Shown here piece after piece: positions 1 through 9,571 of a DNA stretch of 64,000 bases. Positions within the stretch are counted from its first letter, which is position 1, and the number at the start of each line of letters is the position of its first letter. The notes under the pieces were generated by a model. That model made no database searches. It worked only from the letters and a program-made list of their open reading frames with translations, and was not told where the DNA came from. Source of the DNA: Hyphomicrobium sp. MC1. Lineage in GTDB: Bacteria > Pseudomonadota > Alphaproteobacteria > Rhizobiales > Hyphomicrobiaceae. A program made the position numbers and the translations under genes. Where the stretch lies: the NCBI RefSeq assembly GCF_000253295.1, contig NC_015717.1, forward strand, positions 2,232,001 to 2,296,000. Reading direction: 5' to 3'.

Positions 1-1287
1 GTCTGCAACCTGACCTACGACAAGCGGAAGAAGTCGGCGGAGCTGACAGTTCATCAGGTTCTGAAGCCGTCGCCGGGCAAAGCCAAGAAGCAGCCCTACT
101 TCATTCCGATCAGCATGGCGCTGCTTGGCGAGAACGGCAAAGAGATGGATCTCGACGTCGAGGGCGGCGTCAAGATCCGCGACGGCGTCATGGCCGTCAC
201 CGAACGCGCGACGACGTTCACGTTCAAGGGCGTCGGTTCGCGGCCGGTGCCGTCGCTGCTCAGGGGCTTCTCTGCGCCCGTCGTGATCAACATGCCGCTC
301 ACCGATCAGGACCTAGCGTTTCTGATGCACCATGACAGCGACCTCTTCAATCGCTGGCAGGCGAGCAACGCCTACGCGACGCGAAGCATCCTGGCTCTGC
401 TCGACGCGAAACGGCCGAAGTCGCTCGCCGCATCGAAAGCCGCGAAACTTACCGACGCATTGGGCTATGCGCTGCGCGACTCCGGTCTCGACGATGCGTA
501 CAAGGCCGAGCTTCTGAAGTTGCCGTCGGTTGCCGACGTTGCGCGTGAGAAGGCGACGAAGGTCGACCACGCGGCGATCTTCGGCGAGCACCGTGCATTC
601 GCCCGCACGATCGGCGAGAGGCTGGCGAGCGATCTCGGAACGATCTACGCAGGCGCATCGCGCGAGAAGAAATTCTCACCCGATGCCAAGAACGCCGGCC
701 GGCGCGCCCTGCGTAATGCCGCCCTGACGCTGCTGACAACGCGCGAGACCGAGGAAGACTTCGCGCGGCTCGAAGCGCACTATCGCAAAGCCACGAACAT
801 GACTGATGCGTGCCATGCGATGTTTCTCATCGCGGGTGTGAATGCTCCTGGACGCGAAAGCGTCCTCAATAATTTCTTCGAGCGCTGGAAAGACGATCAT
901 CTCGTCATCGACATGTGGTTTGCCGCGCAGGCGCAGTCCCCGCGAGAGCAAACGCTCGATGAAGTGAAGGCGCTCTGTCAGCATCCGCTCTTCAAGATCA
1001 CGACGCCGAATAAGGTGCGCGCGCTCATCGGTACGTTCGCTTCAAGCAATCCGCTGCAGTTCAACCGTCCCGATGGAGCGGGCTATGAATTCCTGGCTGA
1101 CAAGGTGCTCGAAATCGACCCGCTCAATCCGCAGGTCGCCGCACGCATGCTGGCTGCGTTCCGCAGCTATCGGGCGCTTGAGACCAAGCGAAAGAACCTC
1201 GCCAAGGCGTCGCTGAAAAGGGTGGCCTCGGCGCCGCGGCTGTCGCGCGATTGCTTGGAAATGGTCACGCGGATGCTCGACGACTAA
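1..1287 (+). CDS. pepN: Aminopeptidase N, C-terminal part (5' end outside window)
   Basis: M1-family zinc aminopeptidase that removes N-terminal residues from cytoplasmic peptides. The frame is open from base 1 to TAA, so only about the last 428 codons are present; the zinc site (GxMEN, HExxH) would lie upstream. The stretch around KKQPYFIPISMALLGENG matches the beta-domain (DUF3458) of E. coli-type PepN. The all-helical terminal domain follows, with the family-typical segments FNRPDGAGYEF and DPLNPQVAARM near the end. No internal stop or frameshift is seen. Identification rests on recognised family patterns and is fairly secure. Confidence 0.88.
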   Translation, partial: VCNLTYDKRKKSAELTVHQVLKPSPGKAKKQPYFIPISMALLGENGKEMDLDVEGGVKIRDGVMAVTERATTFTFKGVGSRPVPSLLRGFSAPVVINMPLTDQDLAFLMHHDSDLFNRWQASNAYATRSILALLDAKRPKSLAASKAAKLTDALGYALRDSGLDDAYKAELLKLPSVADVAREKATKVDHAAIFGEHRAFARTIGERLASDLGTIYAGASREKKFSPDAKNAGRRALRNAALTLLTTRETEEDFARLEAHYRKATNMTDACHAMFLIAGVNAPGRESVLNNFFERWKDDHLVIDMWFAAQAQSPREQTLDEVKALCQHPLFKITTPNKVRALIGTFASSNPLQFNRPDGAGYEFLADKVLEIDPLNPQVAARMLAAFRSYRALETKRKNLAKASLKRVASAPRLSRDCLEMVTRMLDD

Positions 1288-1492
1288 ACGGTTTCTGGAG
1301 CATTTCGGCCACAGCCGACGATCCTTTTGCTCGGGCCGTCGAAAAGAGCGACAAAATTGATTCTCTAGCGATTTTTTCTCCCTCGACGGTGAGTCGCAAA
1401 TCGGCGAAGCTCAAATCATGCTCGGAGACATGATCGTCTTCGGCCTTGTGGGGCGGGGCACTTAGATCAAAATTCAGCAGGGGAATTTGAGG

Positions 1493-2539
1493 ATGGCTCG
1501 GACTTGGTCCGTTCCTCAACGGGGAAGTATTGCCGCGTTCGGCGGCTTTGGATCGCAACACACCGGCGCACTCTACGCAGCCGCCGCAAACCGGACTTTT
1601 GCAAACCGCGGTCTCTTTCTGGTTCTCGCCGCCGTGCTGACGGCAGCCGGCGCCGTCATTCCCCAGCTCAGCCCCGATATGCTTTCGACCGTATTCTTTG
1701 TGGCTGGCGCAGGGCTTGCCGCCCTGGTCGTGATGCTGCCGTGGCAGCCGCTTGCGCGGGATGGCGCGGACACCACGCAGAAGCGCAGCGAGCCGGACCA
1801 CCGCTCAGCCTTTAACGCCGATACCGGACGCCAGATGCGCTTCCCGGAGCTTCTGGGCACGCCCGCCGTACAACCAGGCCTGGATCGCGCGGCCTGGGCC
1901 AAGCTGACGGCCCATATGAGCCATGAGCTCAGGACGCCGCTTAACGCCGTGCTCGGTTTTTCGGAGCTGATGACGAACGAAGTTTTCGGGCCTCTCGGAT
2001 CGAGCTACAGTGGCTACGCCCGCGATATTCATACGAGTGGCCGTATCCTGCTGAAGTCGGCGGAAGACGCGCTGGCGATCACGGCGCTGCTGACGGCTCC
2101 TGAGCGCAAGCGGGCTCGCGAGACGAGCAAGATCCGGGCGATCGTCGACGACGCCTGCGCCTTTGCTTCCCCCGATCTTGCGGCACAGTCGATTGCCATC
2201 GCGATTGACGTCAAAGGCGATGCCGAGATCGTTGGCGACCATCAGGCGACTCGCCAGATGCTCATCAACCTCATTGCAGAAGCCAGCCGCCGTGCGGCTC
2301 CGGGCTCTGTGTTGCGGATTGAAACGAAGGCCGCCAGCGAAGCCGTATATCTCTCACTGACGCTGATCGGCGGCATCCACGTGCAGCCGGAAGACGGCTT
2401 CGGAATTATCCTGGCGCGCACATTCTGCGAGCTGTCAGGTGCCGAGCTGACGAGTTCAGTTGCGGAAAATGGCGAGTGGACAGCAAGCGTGCGCCTTCTG
2501 CGCGCGGTTCAGGCTGACCTTTTCGCCATGGCGGCCTGA
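1493..2539 (+). CDS. Membrane sensor histidine kinase-like protein with degraded ATPase domain
   Basis: Two hydrophobic segments (about residues 40-60 and 65-85) are followed by a recognisable dimerisation/phosphoacceptor box, SHELRTPLNAVLGFSELM, with the histidine intact and the EVFGPLGS..Y..YA..I continuation seen in alphaproteobacterial PleC/DivJ-like kinases. The C-terminal part should be a HATPase_c domain, but the N-box reads LINLIAEASRRAAPGS without the usual second Asn, and no DxGxG (G1) motif is visible; only GFGIILAR recalls the G2 box. It may be a pseudokinase or a phosphotransfer/scaffold protein. ATG at 1493 is preferred over TTG at 1487 because AGGGG lies about 10 bases upstream. 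No partner regulator is adjacent. Confidence 0.7.
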   Translation: MARTWSVPQRGSIAAFGGFGSQHTGALYAAAANRTFANRGLFLVLAAVLTAAGAVIPQLSPDMLSTVFFVAGAGLAALVVMLPWQPLARDGADTTQKRSEPDHRSAFNADTGRQMRFPELLGTPAVQPGLDRAAWAKLTAHMSHELRTPLNAVLGFSELMTNEVFGPLGSSYSGYARDIHTSGRILLKSAEDALAITALLTAPERKRARETSKIRAIVDDACAFASPDLAAQSIAIAIDVKGDAEIVGDHQATRQMLINLIAEASRRAAPGSVLRIETKAASEAVYLSLTLIGGIHVQPEDGFGIILARTFCELSGAELTSSVAENGEWTASVRLLRAVQADLFAMAA

Positions 2540-2546
2540 AGAAAAC

Positions 2547-2588
2547 ATAACGGCGGCATCCACTTGGTCGCCGCCGTTATTGTTATTT
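2547..2588. terminator. Bidirectional rho-independent terminator
   Basis: An 11-bp perfect stem, ATAACGGCGGC pairing with GCCGCCGTTAT, encloses a 12-base loop and is flanked by T-rich sequence on the plus side (TGTTATTTT) and A-rich sequence on the other (GAAAACATAA). It lies between convergent genes ending at 2539 (+) and 2583 (-), so it can serve both. Confidence 0.8.
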
Positions 2589-3098
2589 TGCCCTGTCGTC
2601 GTCTGGCCGTGGCGGTCCAGGCGGTTTCAGCATCGATGCGTGACGCTTCGCTCGCCATTCCTGCAGAAGCTTGCGCTCGTCTGGCGTCAACTCGCCTGCG
2701 GTATTTGCGACGCTCGTATAGATCGCGCCTTTGAAAGCATCTTCGGCCATCCGAAGCTGCATGAGTGCAGCCAAAAATTTATCTTTGTCGAAAGGCTTGG
2801 CCGTCAGCAGGGCGTTGGCATCGGTCCACGTCTTGCGCACGTTGTCGCGCAAACCTTTCATGGACGCGCGCGCCTCGATCACCTTTTGCCGGATCATCGT
2901 CTGCTTGTCGGCAGGCAACTGTTTGACGAAACCAAGGAACCCTTCGTCCCTCTTTCGCTCCTCTTCGTGATGATGCCAAACGGCGGTCGCAAACAAGCCG
3001 ATGAACAGCAGGTTCAAGGCCAACGACGCAATAAAGCCCGGATAGAGCCAGCGCGGCCGATCCGCTGCCAGCCGCGATTGATCGACGTTGACCGTCAC
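2583..3098 (-). CDS. Periplasmic heavy-metal sensor-like (CnrX/ZraP-type) membrane-anchored protein
   Basis: 171 residues. A short cytoplasmic N-terminus is followed by one membrane segment (about residues 21-42) and a helical periplasmic domain starting with HHHEEERKRDEG. The domain has the layout of the periplasmic heavy-metal sensor/Spy-CnrX group: FLGFVKQLPADKQTMIRQ, then LT.DER near the end. It starts with GTG, and the GTGA overlaps the stop of the upstream anti-sigma gene, which indicates translational coupling. In CnrYXH-like systems such a protein controls an anti-sigma/ECF sigma pair, and the same three genes are present here. The ligand (metal or envelope stress) cannot be read from sequence. 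Confidence 0.65.
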   Translation of the reverse strand: MTVNVDQSRLAADRPRWLYPGFIASLALNLLFIGLFATAVWHHHEEERKRDEGFLGFVKQLPADKQTMIRQKVIEARASMKGLRDNVRKTWTDANALLTAKPFDKDKFLAALMQLRMAEDAFKGAIYTSVANTAGELTPDERKLLQEWRAKRHASMLKPPGPPRPDDDRAK

Positions 3099-3607
3099 AG
3101 CAGATCCCCGTCTACAAAACTGTCACCGTCGTCCGTAAAGGCAATCTGTCGGCTGAGGGTTGACGAAGAGCCATCTTCACCGAGAAGCGCATCGGCGGTC
3201 GACGTGAAGACCTTCATTTGACCGGCGAATACGCCAAGCACGAGGGATGCAGCGAGAGCAGTCGCGGCCAAGCCATGGTGACGGCGAAGCGTGGGCCACG
3301 CCGGCCGAACAGCTGCCGCTGGCGAACGCTCCCGGCTCGTGACGAGCCGCGGCTGACGTTCTGCTGCAGCCGCGATGCGGTCGCTCAACTTCGAGAGGCG
3401 CGTCGCATCATATTGCGGAGCCTTGTCCAGCAGCCGATCGAAAGCTTCGGCATCCTTCAGCATTTTGTGGGCGTCGGGATTGCCGGCAATCAAGCCCGAT
3501 AACGTAAGACGCAAGGGTGCAGGCCATCGCGTACGGTCTGCTCCGTACGTATCGAGCGCCGCCTCCAGTTTATCGAGCCCCACAGGGCCTAAACTATTGC
3601 GTGACAT
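3095..3607 (-). CDS. Putative anti-sigma factor, single-pass membrane protein
   Basis: 170 residues with a soluble N-terminal half (KLEAALDTYGADRTRWP...) and one hydrophobic segment at about residues 111-128 (LAATALAASLVLGVFAGQ), then a short acidic tail. It lies 20 bases downstream of the ECF sigma gene and overlaps the periplasmic sensor gene, the usual context of an anti-sigma factor. No ZAS zinc motif (HxxxCxxC) is visible, so it belongs to a non-ZAS class. Function is inferred mostly from context. Confidence 0.6.
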   Translation of the reverse strand: MSRNSLGPVGLDKLEAALDTYGADRTRWPAPLRLTLSGLIAGNPDAHKMLKDAEAFDRLLDKAPQYDATRLSKLSDRIAAAAERQPRLVTSRERSPAAAVRPAWPTLRRHHGLAATALAASLVLGVFAGQMKVFTSTADALLGEDGSSSTLSRQIAFTDDGDSFVDGDLL

Positions 3608-3627
3608 TGTCTGCAGTCTCCCGCACT

Positions 3628-4260
3628 TCAGAGTTCGCTATCATTTCGCAGCGACTCCCATTCCGATTTCAGTTCCGTCTTCAGTTGCCGTCTCGCCCGA
3701 CTGAGCAGAGATTCGATAGCTTCGTCCGACACTCCCATGACCTGACCGATCTCGATCTGGCTCAGCCCCTCGAAATGAAAGAGCGTGAGCGCAAGGCGCT
3801 GCCGGTCCGGCAGTTTCTGCATCGCCGCTTCAACCCGGCGCTGCGTATCTTGACTTTCGAGGCCGGCGAGCTGTTTTGCGGGCTCGGGAACCTCGGGTAA
3901 TTCTTCAACCACCGACACACGCCCCTGACCGCGCACGCGGTCGAGGCACAAATTCGAGACCACGCGACGCAGCCACGGCCTAATGCCGGCCGGGCCAATT
4001 TCCAGCGTTCCGCTCGAACGCCACAGTCGCAAGAAAGCTTCCTGCGCCAAGTCTTCCGCCTCCGCATCGTCCCGCAGCATTCGGCGCGCCACGGAAACGA
4101 TGCTTCCGAGATGGCGGGCCATCAGCAGGCGAAATGCGTCGCCGTCGCCGCGACCGACCGCGGCAACGAGCATCGCCTCATCGGCTCGGCTTTCGGCCGC
4201 CGGTCGCGGTGCGGCCGGAGTGCCATCCGTCCTCGTTGCCGCCACTAATCCCCTCGACAT
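3628..4260 (-). CDS. ECF-type RNA polymerase sigma factor
   Basis: 210 residues with the two ECF domains. Region 2 includes AFRLLMARHLGSIVSVARRML..DAEAEDLAQEAFLRLW; region 4 includes LPDRQRLALTLFHFEGLSQIEIGQVMGVSDEAIESLLSRARRQL, a helix-turn-helix that contacts the -35 element. It is the first gene of a three-gene minus-strand operon with an anti-sigma factor and a periplasmic sensor, so it probably drives an envelope or metal stress response and its own operon. The N-terminal 25 residues are low-complexity and the true start could be the internal ATG before LVAAVGRGD. Confidence 0.88.
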   Translation of the reverse strand: MSRGLVAATRTDGTPAAPRPAAESRADEAMLVAAVGRGDGDAFRLLMARHLGSIVSVARRMLRDDAEAEDLAQEAFLRLWRSSGTLEIGPAGIRPWLRRVVSNLCLDRVRGQGRVSVVEELPEVPEPAKQLAGLESQDTQRRVEAAMQKLPDRQRLALTLFHFEGLSQIEIGQVMGVSDEAIESLLSRARRQLKTELKSEWESLRNDSEL

Positions 4261-4380
4261 CCTATTCGCCTGCCTTGCGCTCCAACGCCTCGGATGCTGC
4301 CGCCCGAAAGACGGCTTTCCGTGTCGGTTATCGCAAGAACGTCTCAGCCTGCCACAATCCGTCGCCGGGCCATAAAAACC

Positions 4381-7338
4381 CTAGACGATCAGCCGATTGA
4401 AGGCCTCCGCTACGTCTGCAAGCGTTTGTTTCAACTTTATTTCCAAGTCTTCAAAAGAGGTTGTATCTCCTGATCGGGCCAGGAGCAATTTCAGGCCTTT
4501 CGGCGCCGATGCCGGGTCGAAAGGCCCCTCGATGGTCAATCGGAGCACCTGCGTCAGATCGTGCAGCAATTGACCGGCATGTGCCAGCAGCAGGTAGTCG
4601 TCGTTATGGATAACACCCTCGGACGCGGCCGCAGCCAGGGCCACGAGCGTCGTCTGGTTGAGGATTGCCGGATGCTCGGCGGCATGCACCAGTTGTAAAT
4701 ACTGAACGATGAACTCCAGATCGACGAGCCCGCCGCGAACCTGCTTCAAATCCCAAATATCGGAGGTCGCTTTCTCGGCTTCGACTCGGCGGCGCATGTC
4801 GAGGACGTCGGCGGCGATCTTGGCGCGGTCGCGTTTGGCCGTCAGGACCTTGCGAATCTCGGCTTCGACACGTCCGGACAACTCGCGTGAGCCGGCGATG
4901 ATGCGGGCCCGCGTCATGGCCATATGCTCCCACGTCCAGGCTTCGCTGGCCTGGTAGTTCGTGAAGCTCGACAGCCTCGTTGCGACAGGCCCTTTCTGAC
5001 CGGAGGGGCGAAGGCGCATATCGACCTCGTAGAGCGCTCCTTCCGCCGTTCGCGCCGAGATGGCGGTGATGAGCCGCTGCGTCAGGCGCGTGTAATAATG
5101 CGGCGGCGCGAGCGGCTTTGCCCCGTCCGATTGTTCGGCGGCTGGATCGAAATCGTAGATGAGGATAAGATCGACGTCGGACGCCGCCGTCATTTCGCGG
5201 CCACCGAGCTTGCCCATGGCGATGACGGCAGCAGCCCCGCCCGGCACACGGCCGTGGTCCTGCTCCATCTCGCGCGTGACCTCACCCAGGAGGGCCGCGA
5301 TCAGGCGCTGCGCGATCGTTGCGTAAGCGATGCCTGCTTCGGTCGCCGATATGCTGCCGGTAAGAATTCTGACGCCGACCAGAAAGGCCTGCTCGCTGCC
5401 GATCCGCCGGGCGGTATCGAGGATCTCCTGCATCGGATCGCCGTCGCTTGTCGCGCGGGCAGCGGCGAAGGCTTTTACAATGACGTCGTCGATGGCAGCG
5501 CCATTGAAATCGCCGCCCAGAACCTGCGGATCGAGCACGGCATCCAATAGCCGCCGGCGATGCGACAGGATGTGAGCCAAGCGCGGCGCGGAGCCCATGA
5601 TGTCGGCGAATAGCCGGATCAACCCTGGCTGAGCCTTCAGCAACGAGAAAAGCTGCACGCCAGAGGGAAGCTCGGCGAGAAAACGGTCGAAGCTCGCAAT
5701 CGCGCCATCGGGATCGACCGTATCGGCAAGCGCTTCGATCAGCAGCGGCTGGACTTCCGTCAGGCGTTCACGTGCACGTGGCGACCTGACGACCGGCGCG
5801 CGGCCGTGGTGCCAGCCTCGCACGATGGCCAGAACCTGTGTCGGCTGCGAATATCCAAGGCGCTTCAACTCTTCCAGCGTGCGCGGATCGTCCTTGGCTC
5901 CGGCGAAGACGAGATTGGCACCGGCAGGCGATGACGGCTGCGGCGGTTCTTCGAACAGACCGTCGTAGTGCTTCTCGACGGTTTCCAGCACTGGTAGCAA
6001 AGCAGCGGAAAGCTCCGCCACATCGGCATATCCCGCGAAATGCGCAAAAGACTCAAGCGCTGCGGGCTCTCCCGGCACTTCGTGGCTTTGCTCATCGGCG
6101 ACCATCTGCACGCGGTGCTCCAGACGGCGGAGATAGCGATAGGCATCATCAAGATCGGCGCGAACGTCAGCCTTCACCCAGCCGCGCCGTTCAAGCGCTG
6201 CCAGTGCGTCCAGCGTGCTGCTGACGCGCAAATCGGGCTGGCGGCCCCCTGCGATCAACTGCTGTGTTTGCGCAAAAAATTCGATTTCACGAATGCCGCC
6301 GCGGCCAAGCTTCAAGTTCTGTCCGGCGACCGAGATCGGTCCGATCGCCTTATGCGCGTGGATCTGGCGCTTCATGGCGTGGATATCGGCGATCGCCGCG
6401 AAATCGAGATACTTGCGCCAGACGAAGGGCGACAGCTCGGAGAGGAATTCGGCACCGGCTTCGAGGTCTCCGGCAATCGGCCGGGCCTTGATCATCGCAG
6501 CGCGCTCCCAATTCTGGCCGACGGTTTCGTAGTAGCCATGGGCCGCAACGGTCGAGAGTGCGATTTGCGTCGCCCCGGCGTCGGGCCTCAGGCGCAGATC
6601 CGTGCGGAAGACATATCCATCCGGTGTGCGCTCATCGAGCAGCAGCACGAGATCGCGCGTCAACCGGACGAAGAACGATTGCACGTCGCCGTCGCCCACG
6701 AGCCGCGCCTTGTCACGATCGAAGAAGACCGTCAGATCGACGTCGCTCGAGTAGTTGAGTTCGAAGGCACCGAGCTTGCCCATGGCCAGCACGAAGTAAC
6801 CAGAGTCGCGTTCGGGACTTTCCGCTTCGAGCGGCTGCCACTGTCCGCGTGTGGATGCCTGTCGAAACAGAAAGCGGACAGCCGTCCCGACAGCGGTGTC
6901 GGCGCAGTCCGACAAGGTCCGGGTGACCGTCATCACCGGCCAGACGCCTGCAAGATCGGCCAGTGCCGTCAAGAGCGCGACCTCTGACTTGTAGATGCGA
7001 AGCGCGCGTTTGGCAGAGCCTAGGTCCGAGGCCGCCTGCATTGCCGCGACGAGTTCGTCGGTAAGGATTTGAAAGCGTGAGGCCGGAGGCTCGGACAAAA
7101 TACGTGCGAGGCGCGCCAGATCGCGGTTCGCGAGCGTCGTCAGATACGGCGAACCTTCGAAGACGCCCGTCAGCAGATTTTCGACATCGGAATTGAGAAG
7201 CAGTTCTGCGAGTTGCGGGCAGGCTGCCGCGGCTTCGGCCTTCAGGGATTGGAAGCGTTCGGCGCCGCGACCGTCAGCGGGGCTCTTCGGCCATTCGGAT
7301 ATGCGTTCGGCAACGCTTGGGGGAAGAGACTGATCCAT
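4381..7338 (-). CDS. glnE: Bifunctional glutamine synthetase adenylyltransferase/adenylyl-removing enzyme
   Basis: 985-residue regulator of glutamine synthetase: one half attaches AMP to GlnA and the other removes it, in response to PII proteins and glutamine. Two nucleotidyltransferase domains show the hallmark GKLG...SDxDL motifs: GKLGAFELNYSSDVDLTVFF in the N-terminal (deadenylylating) half and GKLGGREMTAASDVDLILIY in the C-terminal (adenylylating) half, each followed by a helical GlnD-like region. The ATG at 7338 is 4 bases after the stop of the upstream kinase gene, so it is the last gene of a degP-regulator-kinase-glnE run that is common in Hyphomicrobiales. Confidence 0.95.
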   Translation of the reverse strand: MDQSLPPSVAERISEWPKSPADGRGAERFQSLKAEAAAACPQLAELLLNSDVENLLTGVFEGSPYLTTLANRDLARLARILSEPPASRFQILTDELVAAMQAASDLGSAKRALRIYKSEVALLTALADLAGVWPVMTVTRTLSDCADTAVGTAVRFLFRQASTRGQWQPLEAESPERDSGYFVLAMGKLGAFELNYSSDVDLTVFFDRDKARLVGDGDVQSFFVRLTRDLVLLLDERTPDGYVFRTDLRLRPDAGATQIALSTVAAHGYYETVGQNWERAAMIKARPIAGDLEAGAEFLSELSPFVWRKYLDFAAIADIHAMKRQIHAHKAIGPISVAGQNLKLGRGGIREIEFFAQTQQLIAGGRQPDLRVSSTLDALAALERRGWVKADVRADLDDAYRYLRRLEHRVQMVADEQSHEVPGEPAALESFAHFAGYADVAELSAALLPVLETVEKHYDGLFEEPPQPSSPAGANLVFAGAKDDPRTLEELKRLGYSQPTQVLAIVRGWHHGRAPVVRSPRARERLTEVQPLLIEALADTVDPDGAIASFDRFLAELPSGVQLFSLLKAQPGLIRLFADIMGSAPRLAHILSHRRRLLDAVLDPQVLGGDFNGAAIDDVIVKAFAAARATSDGDPMQEILDTARRIGSEQAFLVGVRILTGSISATEAGIAYATIAQRLIAALLGEVTREMEQDHGRVPGGAAAVIAMGKLGGREMTAASDVDLILIYDFDPAAEQSDGAKPLAPPHYYTRLTQRLITAISARTAEGALYEVDMRLRPSGQKGPVATRLSSFTNYQASEAWTWEHMAMTRARIIAGSRELSGRVEAEIRKVLTAKRDRAKIAADVLDMRRRVEAEKATSDIWDLKQVRGGLVDLEFIVQYLQLVHAAEHPAILNQTTLVALAAAASEGVIHNDDYLLLAHAGQLLHDLTQVLRLTIEGPFDPASAPKGLKLLLARSGDTTSFEDLEIKLKQTLADVAEAFNRLIV

Positions 7339-7342
7339 CCCC

Positions 7343-8788
7343 TCATTGTGCCGCAAGCCCGGGTGCCGCGTCACCCTCCTGATCGGGCACTGCAACGAGA
7401 CACCTTTGCGACAGGAGAAGCACGACCTTCAGGCCTGGTTGGTTATCCTCAAGCCGGATTTCGCCATGATGGAGGCGGGCGACCGCCGCAACGAGGCTAA
7501 GCCCTAAGCCGGTGCCCGGTTTGGTGCGGCTCGCTTCCAGCCGCACGAAGCGTCTCAGCACGCGCTCGCGGTCGATTTCGTCGATGCCGGGGCCATGATC
7601 ACCGACCGAGATCACGGGCCGGCCATCAAGGCGATAGGCGCGCACGGTGATGGCGCTTCCAGGCTCACCGCCACGGGAATACTTGATGGCGTTGTCGATG
7701 AGATTAGCGATGGCCTGGCCGATCAGTTGCCGGTTACCGCGGACGAACACATTCTGCTCGACGTCGATCGTCAGGTTGAAGCCTGCCTCTTCGGCGGCGG
7801 GAGCGTAGAGTTCACTGACGTCGGCAACGAAATGCCCGAGATCGAACGTCTCGGTGCTGTCTTCGAGCGGACCGGCTTCCAGCCGAGCGATCAACAACAG
7901 CGCGTTGAAGGTCTTGATGAGGTCGTCAGCCTTTTCGATCGTGCGTTCAAGGCCCTCACGATAGGCCTCTTCGCCGCGCGGATCGCGAAGAGCGGCTTCG
8001 GCGGCGTTGCGCATGCGATTAAGCGGCGTTTTGAGATCGTGCGCGATGTTGTCTGAGACTTCGCGCAGACCATTCATCAGGCCCTCGATGCGTTCCAGCA
8101 TCTCGTTAAGGTTGTTTGCGAGCGCGTCGAGTTCGCCTCCCCTGCCCGTCGTCGGAATGCGCCGCGAGAGATCTCCTTCCATGATCTGGCGGCTGGCGGC
8201 CGTGATCTGATCCATGCGGTTGACGATGAGGCGGCTAACGGCCAGTCCGCCCAGAAGGCCGATGATCGAAAGGGCGCCGAAACCAAGCAGAAAGACAAAG
8301 CGGATCGAATTGGCGAACGCGCGCTGATCTTCGACGTCGCGTCCGATGATGAGGTGGAGATTAGGGCCGAGATCGACAGGAATGGCGACGGCGAGATGCG
8401 ACGGCCCTTCGTCGTCCGTCGGCTGGTAATTGAAGACTCCGCCAGGACTGTCGGCTTCCAGCTCCGGCGGAATGCGATTGAGGTTGCCGGCGATCTTCGC
8501 TCCCGTGCTGTCAGCGAGATAATAGAGCCCCGTTCCTTGCGGCCGCGACAACGCCGTGACGGTCTCGACCAGTTTCATCTGGCCGCCAACCTTCAACTCG
8601 GATGACAGAATGCGGGATTCAGCCGACAGGGTCGCGAGGACCTGATCGGTAAAGAGCTTGTTCGTCTGCCAGAACAGGAAGCCGACAACGATTGCCGCAG
8701 CGAACAAAAAGAACGCTACGGCCAACGCGCTCAATCCGAAGGTTGTCGTCGATGCCGCTTTTGCGACGCGATCAAACCGGGCCGTCAC
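7343..8788 (-). CDS. Two-component sensor histidine kinase (HAMP-containing)
   Basis: 481 residues. Membrane segment 1 (about 19-40) and segment 2 (about 165-190) flank a periplasmic sensor region; a HAMP linker (VNRMDQITAASRQIMEGDLSR), H-box (DNIAHDLKTPLNRMRN), N-box (LIDNAIKYS), G1 (DHGPGID) and G2 (GTGLGLSLV) follow, so it should be catalytically competent. GTG at 8788 is chosen because it overlaps the 3' end of the response regulator gene by 17 bases and gives a short cytoplasmic N-terminus before the first membrane segment. It presumably phosphorylates the adjacent OmpR-type regulator. The signal is unknown; the neighbouring degP suggests envelope stress. Confidence 0.9.
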   Translation of the reverse strand: MTARFDRVAKAASTTTFGLSALAVAFFLFAAAIVVGFLFWQTNKLFTDQVLATLSAESRILSSELKVGGQMKLVETVTALSRPQGTGLYYLADSTGAKIAGNLNRIPPELEADSPGGVFNYQPTDDEGPSHLAVAIPVDLGPNLHLIIGRDVEDQRAFANSIRFVFLLGFGALSIIGLLGGLAVSRLIVNRMDQITAASRQIMEGDLSRRIPTTGRGGELDALANNLNEMLERIEGLMNGLREVSDNIAHDLKTPLNRMRNAAEAALRDPRGEEAYREGLERTIEKADDLIKTFNALLLIARLEAGPLEDSTETFDLGHFVADVSELYAPAAEEAGFNLTIDVEQNVFVRGNRQLIGQAIANLIDNAIKYSRGGEPGSAITVRAYRLDGRPVISVGDHGPGIDEIDRERVLRRFVRLEASRTKPGTGLGLSLVAAVARLHHGEIRLEDNQPGLKVVLLLSQRCLVAVPDQEGDAAPGLAAQ

Positions 8789-9452
8789 GAATGGTGTATC
8801 CTGCGCCCCTGACCGTGTGCAGCAGCGGCTTGTCGAAGTTCTTGTCGATCTTCGCCCGAAGCCGCGAAACATGAACATCGATCACGTTGGTTTGCGGATC
8901 GAAGTGATAGTCCCAGACGTGCTCCAGGAGCATGGTGCGGGTCACGACCTGCCCGGCGTGCTGCATCAGATACTCAAGCAGACGGTACTCGCGCGGCTGC
9001 AGCAGGATGTGTTCGCCGCCGCGCGTTACGCGATGAGAAAGCCGGTCGAGCACGAGGTCGCCGACGGAATAGCGGGTTTGCTGCTCTTCCGGCGCCGTCC
9101 GACGGCCGAGAATCTCGACGCGGGCCAAAAGCTCGGAATAAGCGTAGGGTTTCGTCAGATAGTCGTCACCGCCGGCACGCAGGCCCTTGACCCGGTCATC
9201 GACCTCGCCAAGCGCCGACAGAATAAGCACAGGGGTTCGATTGCCCTCCGTTCGAAGGGACTTGATCAGCGAAAGGCCATCGAGCAGCGGCAACATCCGG
9301 TCAACGATCAATACGTCATAGGCGCCGTCGGTCGCCATCGATAGGCCCGCTTCGCCATCATGAGCCAGATCAGCCGTATGACCGTTCTCTTTCAGGGATT
9401 TCTGCAGGAAAAGCGCGGTTTCTTTATCGTCTTCTATTACCAGCACGCGCAT
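8772..9452 (-). CDS. OmpR/PhoB-family response regulator
   Basis: 226 residues. The receiver domain has an acidic pocket (VIEDD), phospho-acceptor Asp in YDVLIVDRMLPLLDG and the conserved Lys in YLTKPYAYSELLARV. The winged-helix output domain includes LLEYLMQHAGQVVTRTMLLEHVWDY and ends GAGYTIRDG. The ATG at 9452 begins MRVLVIEDD, the canonical N-terminus. The gene overlaps the downstream kinase gene and lies about 120 bases after degP. A role in controlling degP or other envelope genes is inferred from position. Confidence 0.93.
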   Translation of the reverse strand: MRVLVIEDDKETALFLQKSLKENGHTADLAHDGEAGLSMATDGAYDVLIVDRMLPLLDGLSLIKSLRTEGNRTPVLILSALGEVDDRVKGLRAGGDDYLTKPYAYSELLARVEILGRRTAPEEQQTRYSVGDLVLDRLSHRVTRGGEHILLQPREYRLLEYLMQHAGQVVTRTMLLEHVWDYHFDPQTNVIDVHVSRLRAKIDKNFDKPLLHTVRGAGYTIRDGPV

Positions 9453-9571
9453 GGTTTGTGTCCGACCTTCGTCTTCTCTCCGCTCACTGTTTAACCGGAT
9501 GTCCCCCAAACGTCGAGGCAGCCCCGCCGTTTGGTTGACGGAGCTGCTCGAGTTCGTCATTGCGCGCTACC

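Noticed and set aside
6040..6987. 315-codon frame antisense to glnE
   Set aside because: Shadow of the well-supported glnE coding sequence.
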